A stretch of 32,806 bases of DNA from Actinomycetes bacterium (GCA_023396115.1 JAEWXC010000047.1:1-32806); one strand, 5' to 3'. Counted from the first letter of the stretch, positions 1-7,279 are shown. The notes: a model not told the origin generated them from the sequence alone. Program-made: numbers and translations.

Positions 1-73
1 GGTTAGCGGTACGGGGCCGGGCCGGGTGGGGGGGGCGGGGCCGGGAGGTGTGGTGACGCTGTCCGCGCCTGGG

Positions 74-92
74 TGATCCGCGGGTCGGATCA
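74..92 (-). terminator. Small hairpin overlapping the stop codon of the 44-aa gene
   Basis: A perfect 7-bp inverted repeat (TGATCCG, 5-nt loop, CGGATCA) covers the TGA stop of the minus-strand small gene. There is no T-tract, so a terminator role is inferred from its position and symmetry only. A related GATCCG-containing hairpin lies at 240-260 just upstream of the same gene. Confidence 0.35.
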
Positions 93-224
93 GGCAGCCA
101 GGTGGAGCGAACAGGTCCAAGTACCACGCGCCGTCAGGTTCGCGACGTGTCGCTCGTCGGGCGTGATCGTGGTGCGGCAGCTCGGGTGCGCGCAGTGCAG
201 CACCGTGCTGGTGGTGTTCTTCAT
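90..224 (-). CDS. Small cysteine/histidine protein (44 aa), putative zinc-binding, unknown function
   Basis: This reading frame begins with ATG at 224 and ends at TGA 92-90. An excellent Shine-Dalgarno sequence, GAGGAGG, lies at 237-231 on the minus strand, 6 nt before the start. The 44-residue product carries HCAHPSC at residues 10-16 and WTCSLH at 36-41, giving a C-x4-C-x21-C-x2-H pattern typical of a small zinc knuckle or ribbon. There is no signal peptide or membrane segment. The gene is flanked by two short hairpins (240-260 and 74-92) sharing the GATCCG core. I do not recognise a named family. The ribosome binding site and the spaced Cys/His pattern argue for a real gene, but its size leaves doubt. 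A role in DNA, RNA or metal binding would be a guess. Confidence 0.6.
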   Translation of the reverse strand: MKNTTSTVLHCAHPSCRTTITPDERHVANLTARGTWTCSLHLAA

Positions 225-446
225 CGTCTTCCTCCTCACCCCGGATCCCCCTGATCCGGGACTTTGTGCTCATCCGGCGACCGGTCACGCGGTCGCGACC
301 GTCCGGATGTTGGACGAACGTTAGCCGCAACGGAAACATTCCGCACGTGTTCTCCCTCACGCGGCGTGTTGGCGGACGGCTTCCTGTCCCTGACCTGTCA
401 TCGACCTGTCGTCGGCGGGGAGTACACCGCACTAGACTGCGGGCCC
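225..446. other. Non-coding region between the small gene and rpe
   Basis: No gene is supported here. The stretch holds a perfect 8-bp hairpin at 240-260 (CCCGGATC, 5-nt loop, GATCCGGG), the palindrome GGTCGCGACC near 294-303, and a short inverted repeat CGGAAACATTCCG at 331-343. It presumably contains the divergent promoters for the small gene (minus) and rpe (plus). Only the rpe -10 element is convincing. Confidence 0.5.
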
Positions 447-447
447 G
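433..447 (+). promoter_or_regulatory. rpe promoter -10 element and leaderless start
   Basis: TAGACT at 433-438 fits the actinobacterial -10 consensus TANNNT. It is followed after 8 nt by GTG at 447 with no Shine-Dalgarno sequence, the arrangement of a leaderless transcript. No good -35 element is visible. Confidence 0.6.
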
Positions 448-1115
448 TGGCCGCCATGCAGATCACCCCCAGCATCCTCAACGCCGACTTCGCCAACCTC
501 GGGGCGGAGGTGGCCAGGATTCCCAGTGCGGACTGGATCCACGTGGACGTGATGGACAACCACTTCGTCCCCAACCTCACCTTCGGTCCGAGCATGGTCG
601 AGGCGCTCGCGCGCTCCACCGACCAACCCCTGGACGCCCACCTGATGATCGAGAACACCGACCGTGAGGCACTGACCTACGTCGAGGCCGGCTGCTCGTC
701 GGTGACGTTCCACGTCGAGGCCACCCGGGCGCCGGTCCGGCTGGCCCGCGAGATCCGGGCCGCCGGGGCCCGCGCCTCCATGGCGCTGCGGCCCGCGACC
801 CCGGTCGAGCCCTACGAGGAGATCCTCGCCGAGCTCGACATGCTGCTGATCATGACCGTCGAGCCCGGGTTCGGCGGCCAGAAGTTCCTCGACCTGTGCC
901 TGCCCAAGATCCGCAAGGCCCGCGAGCTGATGGCCCGGCACGGGGTCGAGACCTGGCTCCAGGTCGACGGTGGGGTGTCGCTGGAGACGATCGAGCGCTG
1001 CGCCGAGGCCGGGGCCGACGTGTTCGTGGCCGGGTCGGCCGTCTACTCCGCCGAGGACCCCGACCTGATGGTGCGCGAGCTGCGCGAGCGCGCCGCCTCC
1101 GCCTCGGCTCTCTGA
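447..1115 (+). CDS. rpe: Ribulose-phosphate 3-epimerase
   Basis: The enzyme interconverts D-ribulose 5-phosphate and D-xylulose 5-phosphate in the cytosolic pentose phosphate pathway. Ribulose 5-phosphate is also the precursor that RibBA, encoded downstream, uses for riboflavin. The 222-residue protein has the usual (beta/alpha)8 length. It shows ITPSILNADF near the N-terminus, the metal-binding strand HVDVMDNHFVPNLTFG, the phosphate-binding TVEPGFGGQKF and the late QVDGGV motif. The start is taken as GTG 447 because TAGACT lies 8 nt upstream and no ribosome binding site is present. ATG 456, three codons later, is the alternative and loses no conserved residue. A non-coding interval of about 170 nt then leads to the FMN riboswitch, so rpe is probably a separate transcript. 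Confidence 0.95.
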   Translation: MAAMQITPSILNADFANLGAEVARIPSADWIHVDVMDNHFVPNLTFGPSMVEALARSTDQPLDAHLMIENTDREALTYVEAGCSSVTFHVEATRAPVRLAREIRAAGARASMALRPATPVEPYEEILAELDMLLIMTVEPGFGGQKFLDLCLPKIRKARELMARHGVETWLQVDGGVSLETIERCAEAGADVFVAGSAVYSAEDPDLMVRELRERAASASAL

Positions 1116-1185
1116 GTCCCGACCGCCCACTCGTCCCGTCGTCACGACGGGACGGTGCAGCAGCGTCCCCGGTGGTGCCGACCCC

Positions 1186-1262
1186 GTGGCAGGCGACACC
1201 GAGGTCCCCGGAAGTCCACTGTGTGGCAGGTCACCGCGCCGCTGGTGCGGGACTGTGGCAGG
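1186..1262 (+). repeat. Three copies of GTGGCAGG upstream of the riboswitch
   Basis: The octamer GTGGCAGG occurs at 1186-1193, 1223-1230 and 1255-1262, spaced 37 and 32 bp apart, in the otherwise featureless gap between rpe and the FMN riboswitch. The promoter of the riboflavin operon must lie here, and CAGGCT at 1259-1264 could be a weak -10 element. The repeats could also be chance in GC-rich DNA. Confidence 0.3.
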
Positions 1263-1287
1263 CTTGACCTCGCAAGAGCGAAAGCTC

Positions 1288-1413
1288 GCGTGCTCTGGGG
1301 GCGGTGAAATTCCGCACCGGCGGTGACAGTCCGCGACCCGACCACCTCGGTGGCCGGTTGACCAGGTGGAACTCCTGGACCGACGGTGAAAGTCCGGATG
1401 GAAAGAGGCACGC
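1288..1413 (+). ncRNA. FMN riboswitch (RFN element)
   Basis: The aptamer is recognised by its conserved blocks in order: GGCGGTGAAATTCCGCACCG, CGGCGGTGACAGTCCGCGAC, a variable arm, ACTCCTGGACCGACGGTGAA and AGTCCGGATGGAAAGAG. The closing P1 helix is GCGTGC 1288-1293 with GCACGC 1408-1413. FMN riboswitches bind flavin mononucleotide and repress riboflavin genes. This one precedes ribD and the whole rib operon. The 82 nt between P1 and the ribD start serve as expression platform and are listed separately. Confidence 0.95.
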
Positions 1414-1490
1414 AGGCTCGGTCGGCGCGTCCTGTGCCGTCGAGCCCTCGTAGCGCCCCCGTGAGTCCGCGACCGGACGAGAACGAGGGG
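1407..1490 (+). promoter_or_regulatory. Riboswitch expression platform with alternative pairings around the ribD ribosome binding site
   Basis: Several mutually exclusive helices can be drawn. CCCTCG 1445-1450 is complementary to the Shine-Dalgarno stretch CGAGGG 1484-1489. CGAGCC 1441-1446, overlapping it, is complementary to GGCTCG 1415-1420. The 3' strand of P1 (GGCAC 1407-1411 with AGG 1414-1416) can pair instead with CCTGTGCC 1431-1438. There is no T-tract, so control of translation initiation is more likely than termination. The on/off logic cannot be settled by eye. Confidence 0.55.
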
Positions 1491-1495
1491 CCAGG

Positions 1496-2581
1496 GTGCA
1501 CAGCCACGACGTTGAACGGGCAGCGATGCGTCGCGCCCTGGCGTTGGCGGCGACCCCCGGCTTCGCGCTCGGCGGCAACCCGCGGGTCGGCTGCGTGCTG
1601 CTGGACGAGGACGGCCGGGAGCTCGGCGCCGGGTACCACCGGGGCGCCGGCACCGACCACGCCGAGGTCGACGCGATCCGGGCCGCCCGCACCGCGGGGC
1701 ACGACCTGTCCGGCGCCACTGCCGTGGTGACCCTCGAACCCTGCGACCACACCGGTCGGACCGGCCCCTGCTCGGAGGCACTGCTCGAGGCTGGCATCGC
1801 CCGGGTGGTGCACGCCCAGTCCGACCCCAACCCGGTGGCCACCGGGGGAGCCGCCCGGCTGCGGGCTGCCGGTGTCGAGGTGGAACAGGGGCTGCTGGCC
1901 CCCGAGGCGCTGGCCCTGAACCGGTACTGGACCTTCGCCGTCGGCCACGGCCGGCCGCAGGTGACCTGGAAGTTCGCCGCCAGCCTCGACGGGCGCAGCG
2001 CCGCCGCGGACGGCACCAGCCGGTGGATCTCCAGCGCCGCCGCCCGCCGCGACGCGCACCTGCTCCGGGAGCGGGTCGACACGATGCTGGTCGGGACCGG
2101 CACCCTGGTCGCCGACGACCCGGCCCTCACGGTGCGAGACGCCCACGACGCGCCCCTGCCGGTGCAGCCGCGTCGCGCCGTCATGGGCCTGCGCACCATC
2201 CCCGAGGACGCCCGGGTGCGCGGCACCGACGGGAACGGGGTGCTCCACCTCGCCACCCGCGACCCCCGTGCCGCCCTGGCGGAGCTGTTCGCCGCCGGTG
2301 CCCGGGACGTGCTGCTGGAGGGCGGCCCCCACCTGGCCGCGTCCTTCGTGCGGGCCGGCCTCGTCGACGAGGTCGTCGCCTACCTGGCCCCGGTACTGCT
2401 GGGCGCAGGACCCAGCGCCGTGGCGGACCTGGGCATCACCACCATCGCTGGGGCGTTGCACCTGCAGGTCACCGAGGTGACCGTGCTGGGTGACGGGCCC
2501 GGCACCAACCTGCGGCTGCGGATGACGCCGCCGCACCCCGCCGGCGCGCCCACCGCGCCGGCCCCCGAGGAGAGGAACTGA
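1496..2581 (+). CDS. ribD: Bifunctional riboflavin deaminase/reductase RibD
   Basis: RibD carries out the second and third steps of the GTP branch of riboflavin synthesis: deamination of the pyrimidinone ring, then NADPH-dependent reduction of the ribosyl chain. The N-terminal deaminase domain (about 1-145) has HAEVDAI at 55-61 and PCDHTGRTGPC at 82-92, supplying zinc ligands H55, C83 and C92. The reductase domain starts near RPQVTWKFAASLDGR (153-167) and runs to the end; 361 residues is a normal length. GTG 1496 is chosen because GAGGGG at 1485-1490 lies 5 nt upstream; ATG 1526 would trim ten residues. The gene follows the FMN riboswitch. Its last codons carry the GGAGAGG binding site for ribE, which begins just after the stop. 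Confidence 0.95.
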   Translation: MHSHDVERAAMRRALALAATPGFALGGNPRVGCVLLDEDGRELGAGYHRGAGTDHAEVDAIRAARTAGHDLSGATAVVTLEPCDHTGRTGPCSEALLEAGIARVVHAQSDPNPVATGGAARLRAAGVEVEQGLLAPEALALNRYWTFAVGHGRPQVTWKFAASLDGRSAAADGTSRWISSAAARRDAHLLRERVDTMLVGTGTLVADDPALTVRDAHDAPLPVQPRRAVMGLRTIPEDARVRGTDGNGVLHLATRDPRAALAELFAAGARDVLLEGGPHLAASFVRAGLVDEVVAYLAPVLLGAGPSAVADLGITTIAGALHLQVTEVTVLGDGPGTNLRLRMTPPHPAGAPTAPAPEERN

Positions 2582-2582
2582 C

Positions 2583-3245
2583 GTGTTCACCGGAATCGTC
2601 GAGGAGCTCGGCTCCGTGACCGGCGTCGTCGACCAGGGTGACTCCCTGGTGCTGTCCGTGGCCGCCGGCGCGGTGCTGGAGGGCACCGGGCTGGGCGACT
2701 CGATCGCCGTCAACGGGTGCTGCCTGACCGTCACCTCGATCACCACCGACGACGGCGGCACCCCGACCGGGTGGACCGCCGACGTGATGGCCGAGACGCT
2801 GGCCAAGACCTCGCTGCGCACCGCCGTACCCGGCGCCGTGGTCAACCTGGAGCGTGCGGTGGCCGTCGGCGACCGGCTCGGCGGCCACATCGTCCAGGGC
2901 CACGTCGACGGCGTCGGGACGGTGCTGTCCCGCACCCCCGGGGAGCACTGGGAGGTCGTCGAGATCAGCCTCCCCAGCCACCTGTCGCACTACCTGGTCG
3001 ACAAGGGCTCGATCACCGTTGACGGGGTCTCCCTGACCGTCGTCGAGGCACGTGAGGACTCCTTCACCGTCAGCCTGATCCCCGAGACCCTGGCCCGGAC
3101 CACGCTCGGCACGCGGGCCGTGGGGGAGCCGGTCAACCTGGAGGCCGACGTGATCGCCAAGCACGTGGAGCGGCTCCTGGTCGGCGGACACCTCGGTGAC
3201 CTCGTCGAGCGTCTGGGGCGCGCGGGAGCGGGGGAGGACGCATGA
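2583..3245 (+). CDS. ribE: Riboflavin synthase, alpha chain type
   Basis: The enzyme dismutates two molecules of 6,7-dimethyl-8-ribityllumazine to riboflavin and a pyrimidinedione that RibH re-uses. The protein starts with the family signature MFTGIVEELG and contains two homologous lumazine-binding barrels. The first has NGCCLTV at 44-50; the second begins at GHIVQGHVDG (101-110) with DGVSLTV at 147-153. At 220 residues it is slightly longer than usual because of a short C-terminal tail. Translation starts at GTG 2583, one base after the ribD stop, using the GGAGAGG in the ribD tail. The gene overlaps the next by ATGA (3242-3245), indicating translational coupling. In some nomenclatures it is called ribC. 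Confidence 0.95.
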   Translation: MFTGIVEELGSVTGVVDQGDSLVLSVAAGAVLEGTGLGDSIAVNGCCLTVTSITTDDGGTPTGWTADVMAETLAKTSLRTAVPGAVVNLERAVAVGDRLGGHIVQGHVDGVGTVLSRTPGEHWEVVEISLPSHLSHYLVDKGSITVDGVSLTVVEAREDSFTVSLIPETLARTTLGTRAVGEPVNLEADVIAKHVERLLVGGHLGDLVERLGRAGAGEDA

Positions 3246-3958
3246 GCCTGCAGCACCTGGTCGACTGGCTGCTCAACGGCACCATCCAGGTCGGCGACGG
3301 CTCCCTGATGGCCCGCGAGGTCGTCGGGAACCTGTTCGGTCTCGCCTCGGCCCTGCTCGGCATGCGCCGGCTGGTGTGGGCCTGGCCGATCGGCATGGTC
3401 GGCAACGTCCTCCTCTTCACCGTCTTCGTCTCCGGCGAGCTCAACGGGCTCACCCAGGAGCCGCTGTGGGGCCAGGCCGGACGCCAGGTCATCTACCTGG
3501 CCGCCGCCGTCTACGGCTGGTACCGCTGGAGCGCCTCGCGCCGCAGCAGTGCCGCCGAGGACGGGGCCGCGATCGTGCCCCGCTGGGCCACCGGTCGGGA
3601 ACGGGTCGAGCTCGTCGTCGCCGGGGTGGTCGGCTACGCGGCCGCCTACCTGCTGCTCAGCCAGATCGGGTCCTGGGGCGTGGCCACCGAGGCCTGGATC
3701 CTGGCCGGGTCGCTGCTCGCCACCTACGGGATGGCCCGCGGCTGGGTCGAGTTCTGGATCGTCTACATCCTCGTCGATGCCGTCGGCGTCACCACGCTGG
3801 TCCGGGCCGGCTACTACCCGACCGCCGGCATGTACCTGTTCTACGGCGTCTTCTGCGTCCTGGGTCTGATCACCTGGTGGCGCGTGGAACGCCGCACCCA
3901 CGACACGCCCCCGGCGCCCGCCGCGGAGCACCCCGAGCACGCAGGAGCGAGCGCATGA
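3242..3958 (+). CDS. ribM: Riboflavin transporter of the PnuC family (RibM/PnuX type)
   Basis: This 238-residue protein is predominantly hydrophobic, with about seven membrane segments (roughly 26-42, 46-64, 78-95, 121-140, 145-163, 168-186 and 190-212) and a charged, proline-rich C-terminal tail. It resembles PnuC-family facilitators, including the WPIGMVGN stretch after the first helix pair. PnuC itself imports nicotinamide riboside, but the RibM/PnuX branch of actinobacteria such as Streptomyces and Corynebacterium imports riboflavin, and ribM lies inside rib operons there. Position between ribE and ribBA, with ATGA overlaps at both ends and control by an FMN riboswitch, favours riboflavin as substrate. 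That is inference from context; the sequence alone does not exclude nicotinamide riboside. Confidence 0.8.
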   Translation: MSLQHLVDWLLNGTIQVGDGSLMAREVVGNLFGLASALLGMRRLVWAWPIGMVGNVLLFTVFVSGELNGLTQEPLWGQAGRQVIYLAAAVYGWYRWSASRRSSAAEDGAAIVPRWATGRERVELVVAGVVGYAAAYLLLSQIGSWGVATEAWILAGSLLATYGMARGWVEFWIVYILVDAVGVTTLVRAGYYPTAGMYLFYGVFCVLGLITWWRVERRTHDTPPAPAAEHPEHAGASA

Positions 3959-5229
3959 GCACCCACGAACCGACCGACGGGACCTGGACCGGCACGGTCC
4001 GCCTCGACCCGGTGGAGCGTGCGATCGCCGACATCGCCGCCGGCAAGGGCGTCGTGGTCGTCGACGACGAGGACCGCGAGAACGAGGGCGACATCATCTT
4101 CGCCGCCGCGAAGGCCACCCCCGAGCTGATGGCGTTCACCATCCGGCACTCCTCGGGCGTGATCTGCGCCCCGATGCCCGGCGACATGCTGGACCGGCTC
4201 GAGATCCCCCTGATGACCCCGCACAACAAGGACAAGCTCCGCACCGCGTACACGATCTCGGTCGACGCCCGCGACGGGGTCTCCACCGGGATCAGCGCCG
4301 CGGATCGCGCCCACACGGTGCGCACCCTGGCCGACTCGGCCACCGAGCCGTGGGAGCTCACCCGACCCGGGCACGTCTTCCCGCTGCGCTACCGCGAGGG
4401 CGGGGTCCTGGTCCGCCGCGGGCACACCGAGGCCGCGGTCGACCTGGCCATCCTGGCCGGCCTCACCCCGGTCGGGGTGCTGGTCGAGGTCGTCAACGAC
4501 GACGGCACCATGAAGCGCGGCCCCGAGCTGCGCGAGTTCGCCGACGAGCACGGCCTGGCGATGATCTCGATCGAGGACCTGGTCCGCTACCGCCGTCGGG
4601 TCGAGCGGCACGTGGAGCGGGTCGCGGAGACCACGCTGCCCACCGAGCACGGGGTGTTCACCGCCTACGGGTACACGATCACCATCGACGGCTCCGAGCA
4701 CGTCGCCCTCACCGTCGGCGACCTGTCCGGTGACGAACCGGTGCTGACCCGGGTGCACAGCGAGTGCCTGACCGGGGACGCGTTCGGCAGCCACCGGTGC
4801 GACTGCGGCCCCCAGCTGGCCGAGTCGATGCGGCGGGTGCAGGAGGCCGGCCGCGGGGTCATCGTCTACCTGCGGGGCCACGAGGGCCGGGGGATCGGCC
4901 TGGTCGCCAAGCTGCAGGCCTACCAGCTCCAGGACGGCGGTCGGGACACCGTGGACGCCAACCTCGACCTGGGGCTGCCGGCCGACGCCCGCCACTACGG
5001 CACCGCCACCCAGATCCTGCGCGACCTGGGTGTCACCGACGTGCGGCTGCTGACCAACAACCCCGAGAAGGTCACCAGCCTGCAGGACTACGGCGTCACC
5101 GTCTCCGAACGGATCGGTCTGACCACGCACCCCAACGACCACAACCTCGCCTACCTGCAGACCAAGCGGGACCGGATGGGCCACCACCTGCCCGAGGACC
5201 TGGACATCAACCCGGAGGAGAACCGATGA
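3955..5229 (+). CDS. ribBA: Bifunctional DHBP synthase / GTP cyclohydrolase II
   Basis: The N-terminal half converts ribulose 5-phosphate to 3,4-dihydroxy-2-butanone 4-phosphate. The C-terminal half opens GTP in the first committed step of riboflavin synthesis. The synthase domain (about 15-215) shows DDEDRENEGDIIFAA at 37-51, HSSGVIC at 65-71 and RPGHVFPL at 137-144. The cyclohydrolase domain (about 222-415) shows HSECLTGDAFGSHRCDCG with zinc ligands C271, C282 and C284, then LRGHEGRGIGL at 306-316. Length is 424 residues, normal for the fusion. ATG 3955 overlaps the ribM stop by ATGA and is preceded by AGGAG; a longer upstream open frame is not needed. The stop overlaps the ribH start in the same way. 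Confidence 0.95.
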   Translation: MSTHEPTDGTWTGTVRLDPVERAIADIAAGKGVVVVDDEDRENEGDIIFAAAKATPELMAFTIRHSSGVICAPMPGDMLDRLEIPLMTPHNKDKLRTAYTISVDARDGVSTGISAADRAHTVRTLADSATEPWELTRPGHVFPLRYREGGVLVRRGHTEAAVDLAILAGLTPVGVLVEVVNDDGTMKRGPELREFADEHGLAMISIEDLVRYRRRVERHVERVAETTLPTEHGVFTAYGYTITIDGSEHVALTVGDLSGDEPVLTRVHSECLTGDAFGSHRCDCGPQLAESMRRVQEAGRGVIVYLRGHEGRGIGLVAKLQAYQLQDGGRDTVDANLDLGLPADARHYGTATQILRDLGVTDVRLLTNNPEKVTSLQDYGVTVSERIGLTTHPNDHNLAYLQTKRDRMGHHLPEDLDINPEENR

Positions 5230-5699
5230 GCGGCCACGGCGCCCCCGCCCCTGTCCCCGTCGACGCGAGTGGCCTGCGGGTCGCGGTCGTCGCCGCCAGC
5301 TGGCACACCCAGGTGATGGACGGTCTGCTGGCCGGTGTCGAGCGGGCCCTGGCCGACTTCGGCGTCACCGACGCGACCGTGGTCCGGGTCCCCGGCACGT
5401 TCGAGTTGCCGGTCGTCGCGGCTCGGCTCGCGGCCACCCACGACGCCGTGGTCGCCCTCGGCGTGGTGATCCGCGGCGGCACCCCGCACTTCGAGTACGT
5501 GTGCTCGGCGGCCACCGACGGACTCACCCGGGTCGCGCTCGACCACGGGGTCCCGGTCGGCTTCGGGGTGCTCACCTGCGACACCGATGCCCAAGCCCTC
5601 GACCGGGCCGGTCTGGAGGGTTCCTCGGAGGACAAGGGCTACGAGGCGACCGCCGCTGCGCTCGAGACCGCGGACACCCTGCGCGGCCTCGCAGGGTGA
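5226..5699 (+). CDS. ribH: 6,7-dimethyl-8-ribityllumazine synthase
   Basis: RibH condenses the pyrimidinedione product of the GTP branch with dihydroxybutanone phosphate to form the lumazine that RibE uses; family members assemble into pentamers or 60-mer capsids. The 157-residue protein shows RVPGTFELPV at 54-63, LGVVIRGGTPHFEYV at 78-92 with catalytic His88, and FGVLTCDT at 113-120. The usual aromatic of the N-terminal substrate motif is Trp26 (ASWH). It is the last gene of the operon, starting at ATG 5226 within the ribBA stop. The next promoter begins only 5 bp after its stop codon. Confidence 0.95.
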   Translation: MSGHGAPAPVPVDASGLRVAVVAASWHTQVMDGLLAGVERALADFGVTDATVVRVPGTFELPVVAARLAATHDAVVALGVVIRGGTPHFEYVCSAATDGLTRVALDHGVPVGFGVLTCDTDAQALDRAGLEGSSEDKGYEATAAALETADTLRGLAG

Positions 5700-5704
5700 C
5701 CGCC

Positions 5705-5719
5705 TAAACTCGGGTCCTG
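5705..5719 (+). promoter_or_regulatory. hisE promoter -10 element and leaderless start
   Basis: TAAACT at 5705-5710 matches TANNNT and lies 8 nt before the GTG at 5719. No ribosome binding site precedes the start. The rib operon stops at 5699, so this element gives hisEG its own leaderless transcript. Confidence 0.65.
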
Positions 5720-5982
5720 TGAAGACGTTCGAGGAGCTCTGGGCCGAGCTCGAGGAGAAGGCCCGGACCCGTCCCCCCGGTTCCGGCACCGTCGCGCAGC
5801 TCGACGCCGGGGTGCATGCCATCGGCAAGAAGCTGGTCGAGGAGGCCGCCGAGTCGTGGATGGCCGCCGAGCACGAGGGCAAGGACGCCGCGGCGCTGGA
5901 GATCAGCCAGCTGCTGTACCACGCCCAGGTCCTGATGCTGGCCAGCGGACTCACCCTCGACGACGTCTACTCCCACCTGTAA
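5719..5982 (+). CDS. hisE: Phosphoribosyl-ATP pyrophosphatase
   Basis: HisE hydrolyses phosphoribosyl-ATP to phosphoribosyl-AMP, the second step of histidine synthesis. The 87-residue protein is the standalone actinobacterial form, not fused to HisI. It has the all-alpha MazG-like fold signature: GSGTVAQLDAGVHAIGKKLV, then the metal-binding EEAAES and the ISQLLYH helix. The start at GTG 5719 matches the usual N-terminus (KTFEELWAELEEK) and the leaderless promoter; in-frame upstream codons lie within ribH. It is followed 9 nt later by hisG, so product and substrate steps of the pathway are co-transcribed. Confidence 0.95.
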   Translation: MKTFEELWAELEEKARTRPPGSGTVAQLDAGVHAIGKKLVEEAAESWMAAEHEGKDAAALEISQLLYHAQVLMLASGLTLDDVYSHL

Positions 5983-5991
5983 AGGAAACCC

Positions 5992-6834
5992 GTGCTCCGC
6001 ATCGCCGTCCCCAACAAGGGGGCACTGTCCCAGGCAGCCTCGGAGATGCTGCGCGAGGCCGGTTACCGGCAGCGCAACGACTCCAAGGAACTGGCCCTGG
6101 TCGACGACGTCAACAGCGTCGAGTTCTTCTACCTCCGTCCGCGCGACATCGCCCTGTACGTGGGCGAGGGCACCCTGGACGTCGGCATCACCGGGCGTGA
6201 CCTGCTCACCGACTCCGGCGCCAGCGCCCAGGAGGTCACCGGCCTCGGCTTCGGTCGCTCCCGGTTCCACTTCGCCGGCCCGCGCGGTGAGTTCACCAGC
6301 GTGCAGGACCTGGCCGGCAAGCGGATCGCGACGTCCTACCCGGGCATCGTCCGCAGCCACCTCGCCGCCCACGGCGTCGAGGCCCAGGTGACCCGGCTGG
6401 ACGGGGCTGTCGAGACCTCCATCCAGCTCGGTGTGGCCGACGCGATCGCCGACGTGGTCGAGACCGGCTCCACCCTCCGGGCCGCCGGCCTGGAGGTGTT
6501 CGGCGAGCAGATCTTGGCCTCCGAGGCGGTGCTGATCCGCCGCGACGGCGCCGAGCAGCCCGGCTACGAGACGTTCCTGCGGCGCATCCAGGGCGTCCTG
6601 GTCGCCCGCAGCTACGTGATGATGGACTACGACATCGCCGAGGAGAAGGTCGACGCCGCCATCGCGATCACCCCCGGCCTGGAGGGACCGACGGTCTCGC
6701 CGCTGGCCCGCGAGGGCTGGGTCGCGGTCCGGGTGATGGTGCCCCGCACCGGCGCCCAGCGGTTGATGGACGAGCTCTACGAGGTCGGCGCCCGCGCCAT
6801 CCTGACGACGGGGATCCATGCAGCCCGCCTCTGA
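5992..6834 (+). CDS. hisG: ATP phosphoribosyltransferase, long form
   Basis: HisG joins ATP and PRPP in the first, histidine-inhibited step of histidine synthesis. At 280 residues it is the long form, with two periplasmic-binding-protein-like catalytic lobes and a C-terminal regulatory ACT-like domain of about 75 residues (EGPTVSPL onward). Long-form enzymes are hexameric and need no HisZ. The N-terminus LRIAVPNKGALS and the PRPP loop region near EVFGEQILASEAVLI are typical. GTG 5992 is preceded by AAAGGAAA (5981-5988). The 3' end overlaps the next gene by 17 bp, implying a three-gene unit with hisE and the PH-like protein. Confidence 0.95.
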   Translation: MLRIAVPNKGALSQAASEMLREAGYRQRNDSKELALVDDVNSVEFFYLRPRDIALYVGEGTLDVGITGRDLLTDSGASAQEVTGLGFGRSRFHFAGPRGEFTSVQDLAGKRIATSYPGIVRSHLAAHGVEAQVTRLDGAVETSIQLGVADAIADVVETGSTLRAAGLEVFGEQILASEAVLIRRDGAEQPGYETFLRRIQGVLVARSYVMMDYDIAEEKVDAAIAITPGLEGPTVSPLAREGWVAVRVMVPRTGAQRLMDELYEVGARAILTTGIHAARL

Positions 6835-7279
6835 ACGTCCCGACGGCTCCGAGACCCCGGCGCTGCCGGTCACCTGGCGCCCCCTCGGCGTCCGGCTGGC
6901 GTCGGTGTTCTTCGGCGCCCTGCTGTTCATCGTCTGCGCCGTCGCGTGGCTCACCTTCGACCCGGAGGTGAAGGCCAAGTTCTCCGCCTACCAGCGCGGC
7001 ACCCTGGTCGTCATGGGTCTCGGCGTGGTCGCGCTGCTGCACGCCCTGGGACGCGCGCGGGTGACGGCCACCCAGGCCGGGTTGACGGTCGTCAACGGCT
7101 GGCGCACCCGGCAGTACGAGTGGGCCGAGGTCCTGGCGGTGCACCTGCCCTCGGGAGCCCCGTGGGCCACGGTCGACCTCTCCGACGGCACCACCGCCTC
7201 GCTGACCGCGCTGCAGTCCAGCGACGGCATCCGGGCCCGCCGCGCGGTGCTGGAGATTCGCTCCCTGCTCGAGCGCTGA
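6818..7279 (+). CDS. Small membrane protein with PH-like domain
   Basis: The 153-residue protein begins with a short polar stretch and has two membrane segments (about 26-46 and 60-77). The cytoplasmic part that follows, from RARVTATQAGLTVVNGWRTR to the end, looks like the bacterial PH fold: beta-rich, with a conserved WAEV turn and a C-terminal helix. Actinobacterial genomes often carry such a gene directly after hisG; the function is unknown and no catalytic residue is evident. The start at ATG 6818 lies inside hisG and gives a 17-bp overlap, so it is probably expressed from the hisEG transcript. A direct role in histidine synthesis is not implied by the sequence. Confidence 0.8.
   Translation: MQPASERPDGSETPALPVTWRPLGVRLASVFFGALLFIVCAVAWLTFDPEVKAKFSAYQRGTLVVMGLGVVALLHALGRARVTATQAGLTVVNGWRTRQYEWAEVLAVHLPSGAPWATVDLSDGTTASLTALQSSDGIRARRAVLEIRSLLER

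Noticed and set aside
73..324. Plus-strand frame of 83 codons at the start of the window
   Set aside because: It has no binding site or family resemblance and lies opposite the 44-aa minus-strand gene, which has a strong Shine-Dalgarno sequence and a Cys/His pattern.
264..446. Upstream extension of Rpe
   Set aside because: The extra residues are not family-like, and the TAGACT -10 element 8 nt before GTG 447 marks the start.
3196..3954. N-terminal extension of RibBA reading back through ribM
   Set aside because: The extension is an out-of-frame reading of ribE and ribM; the conserved DHBP synthase domain and an ATGA overlap place the start at 3955.
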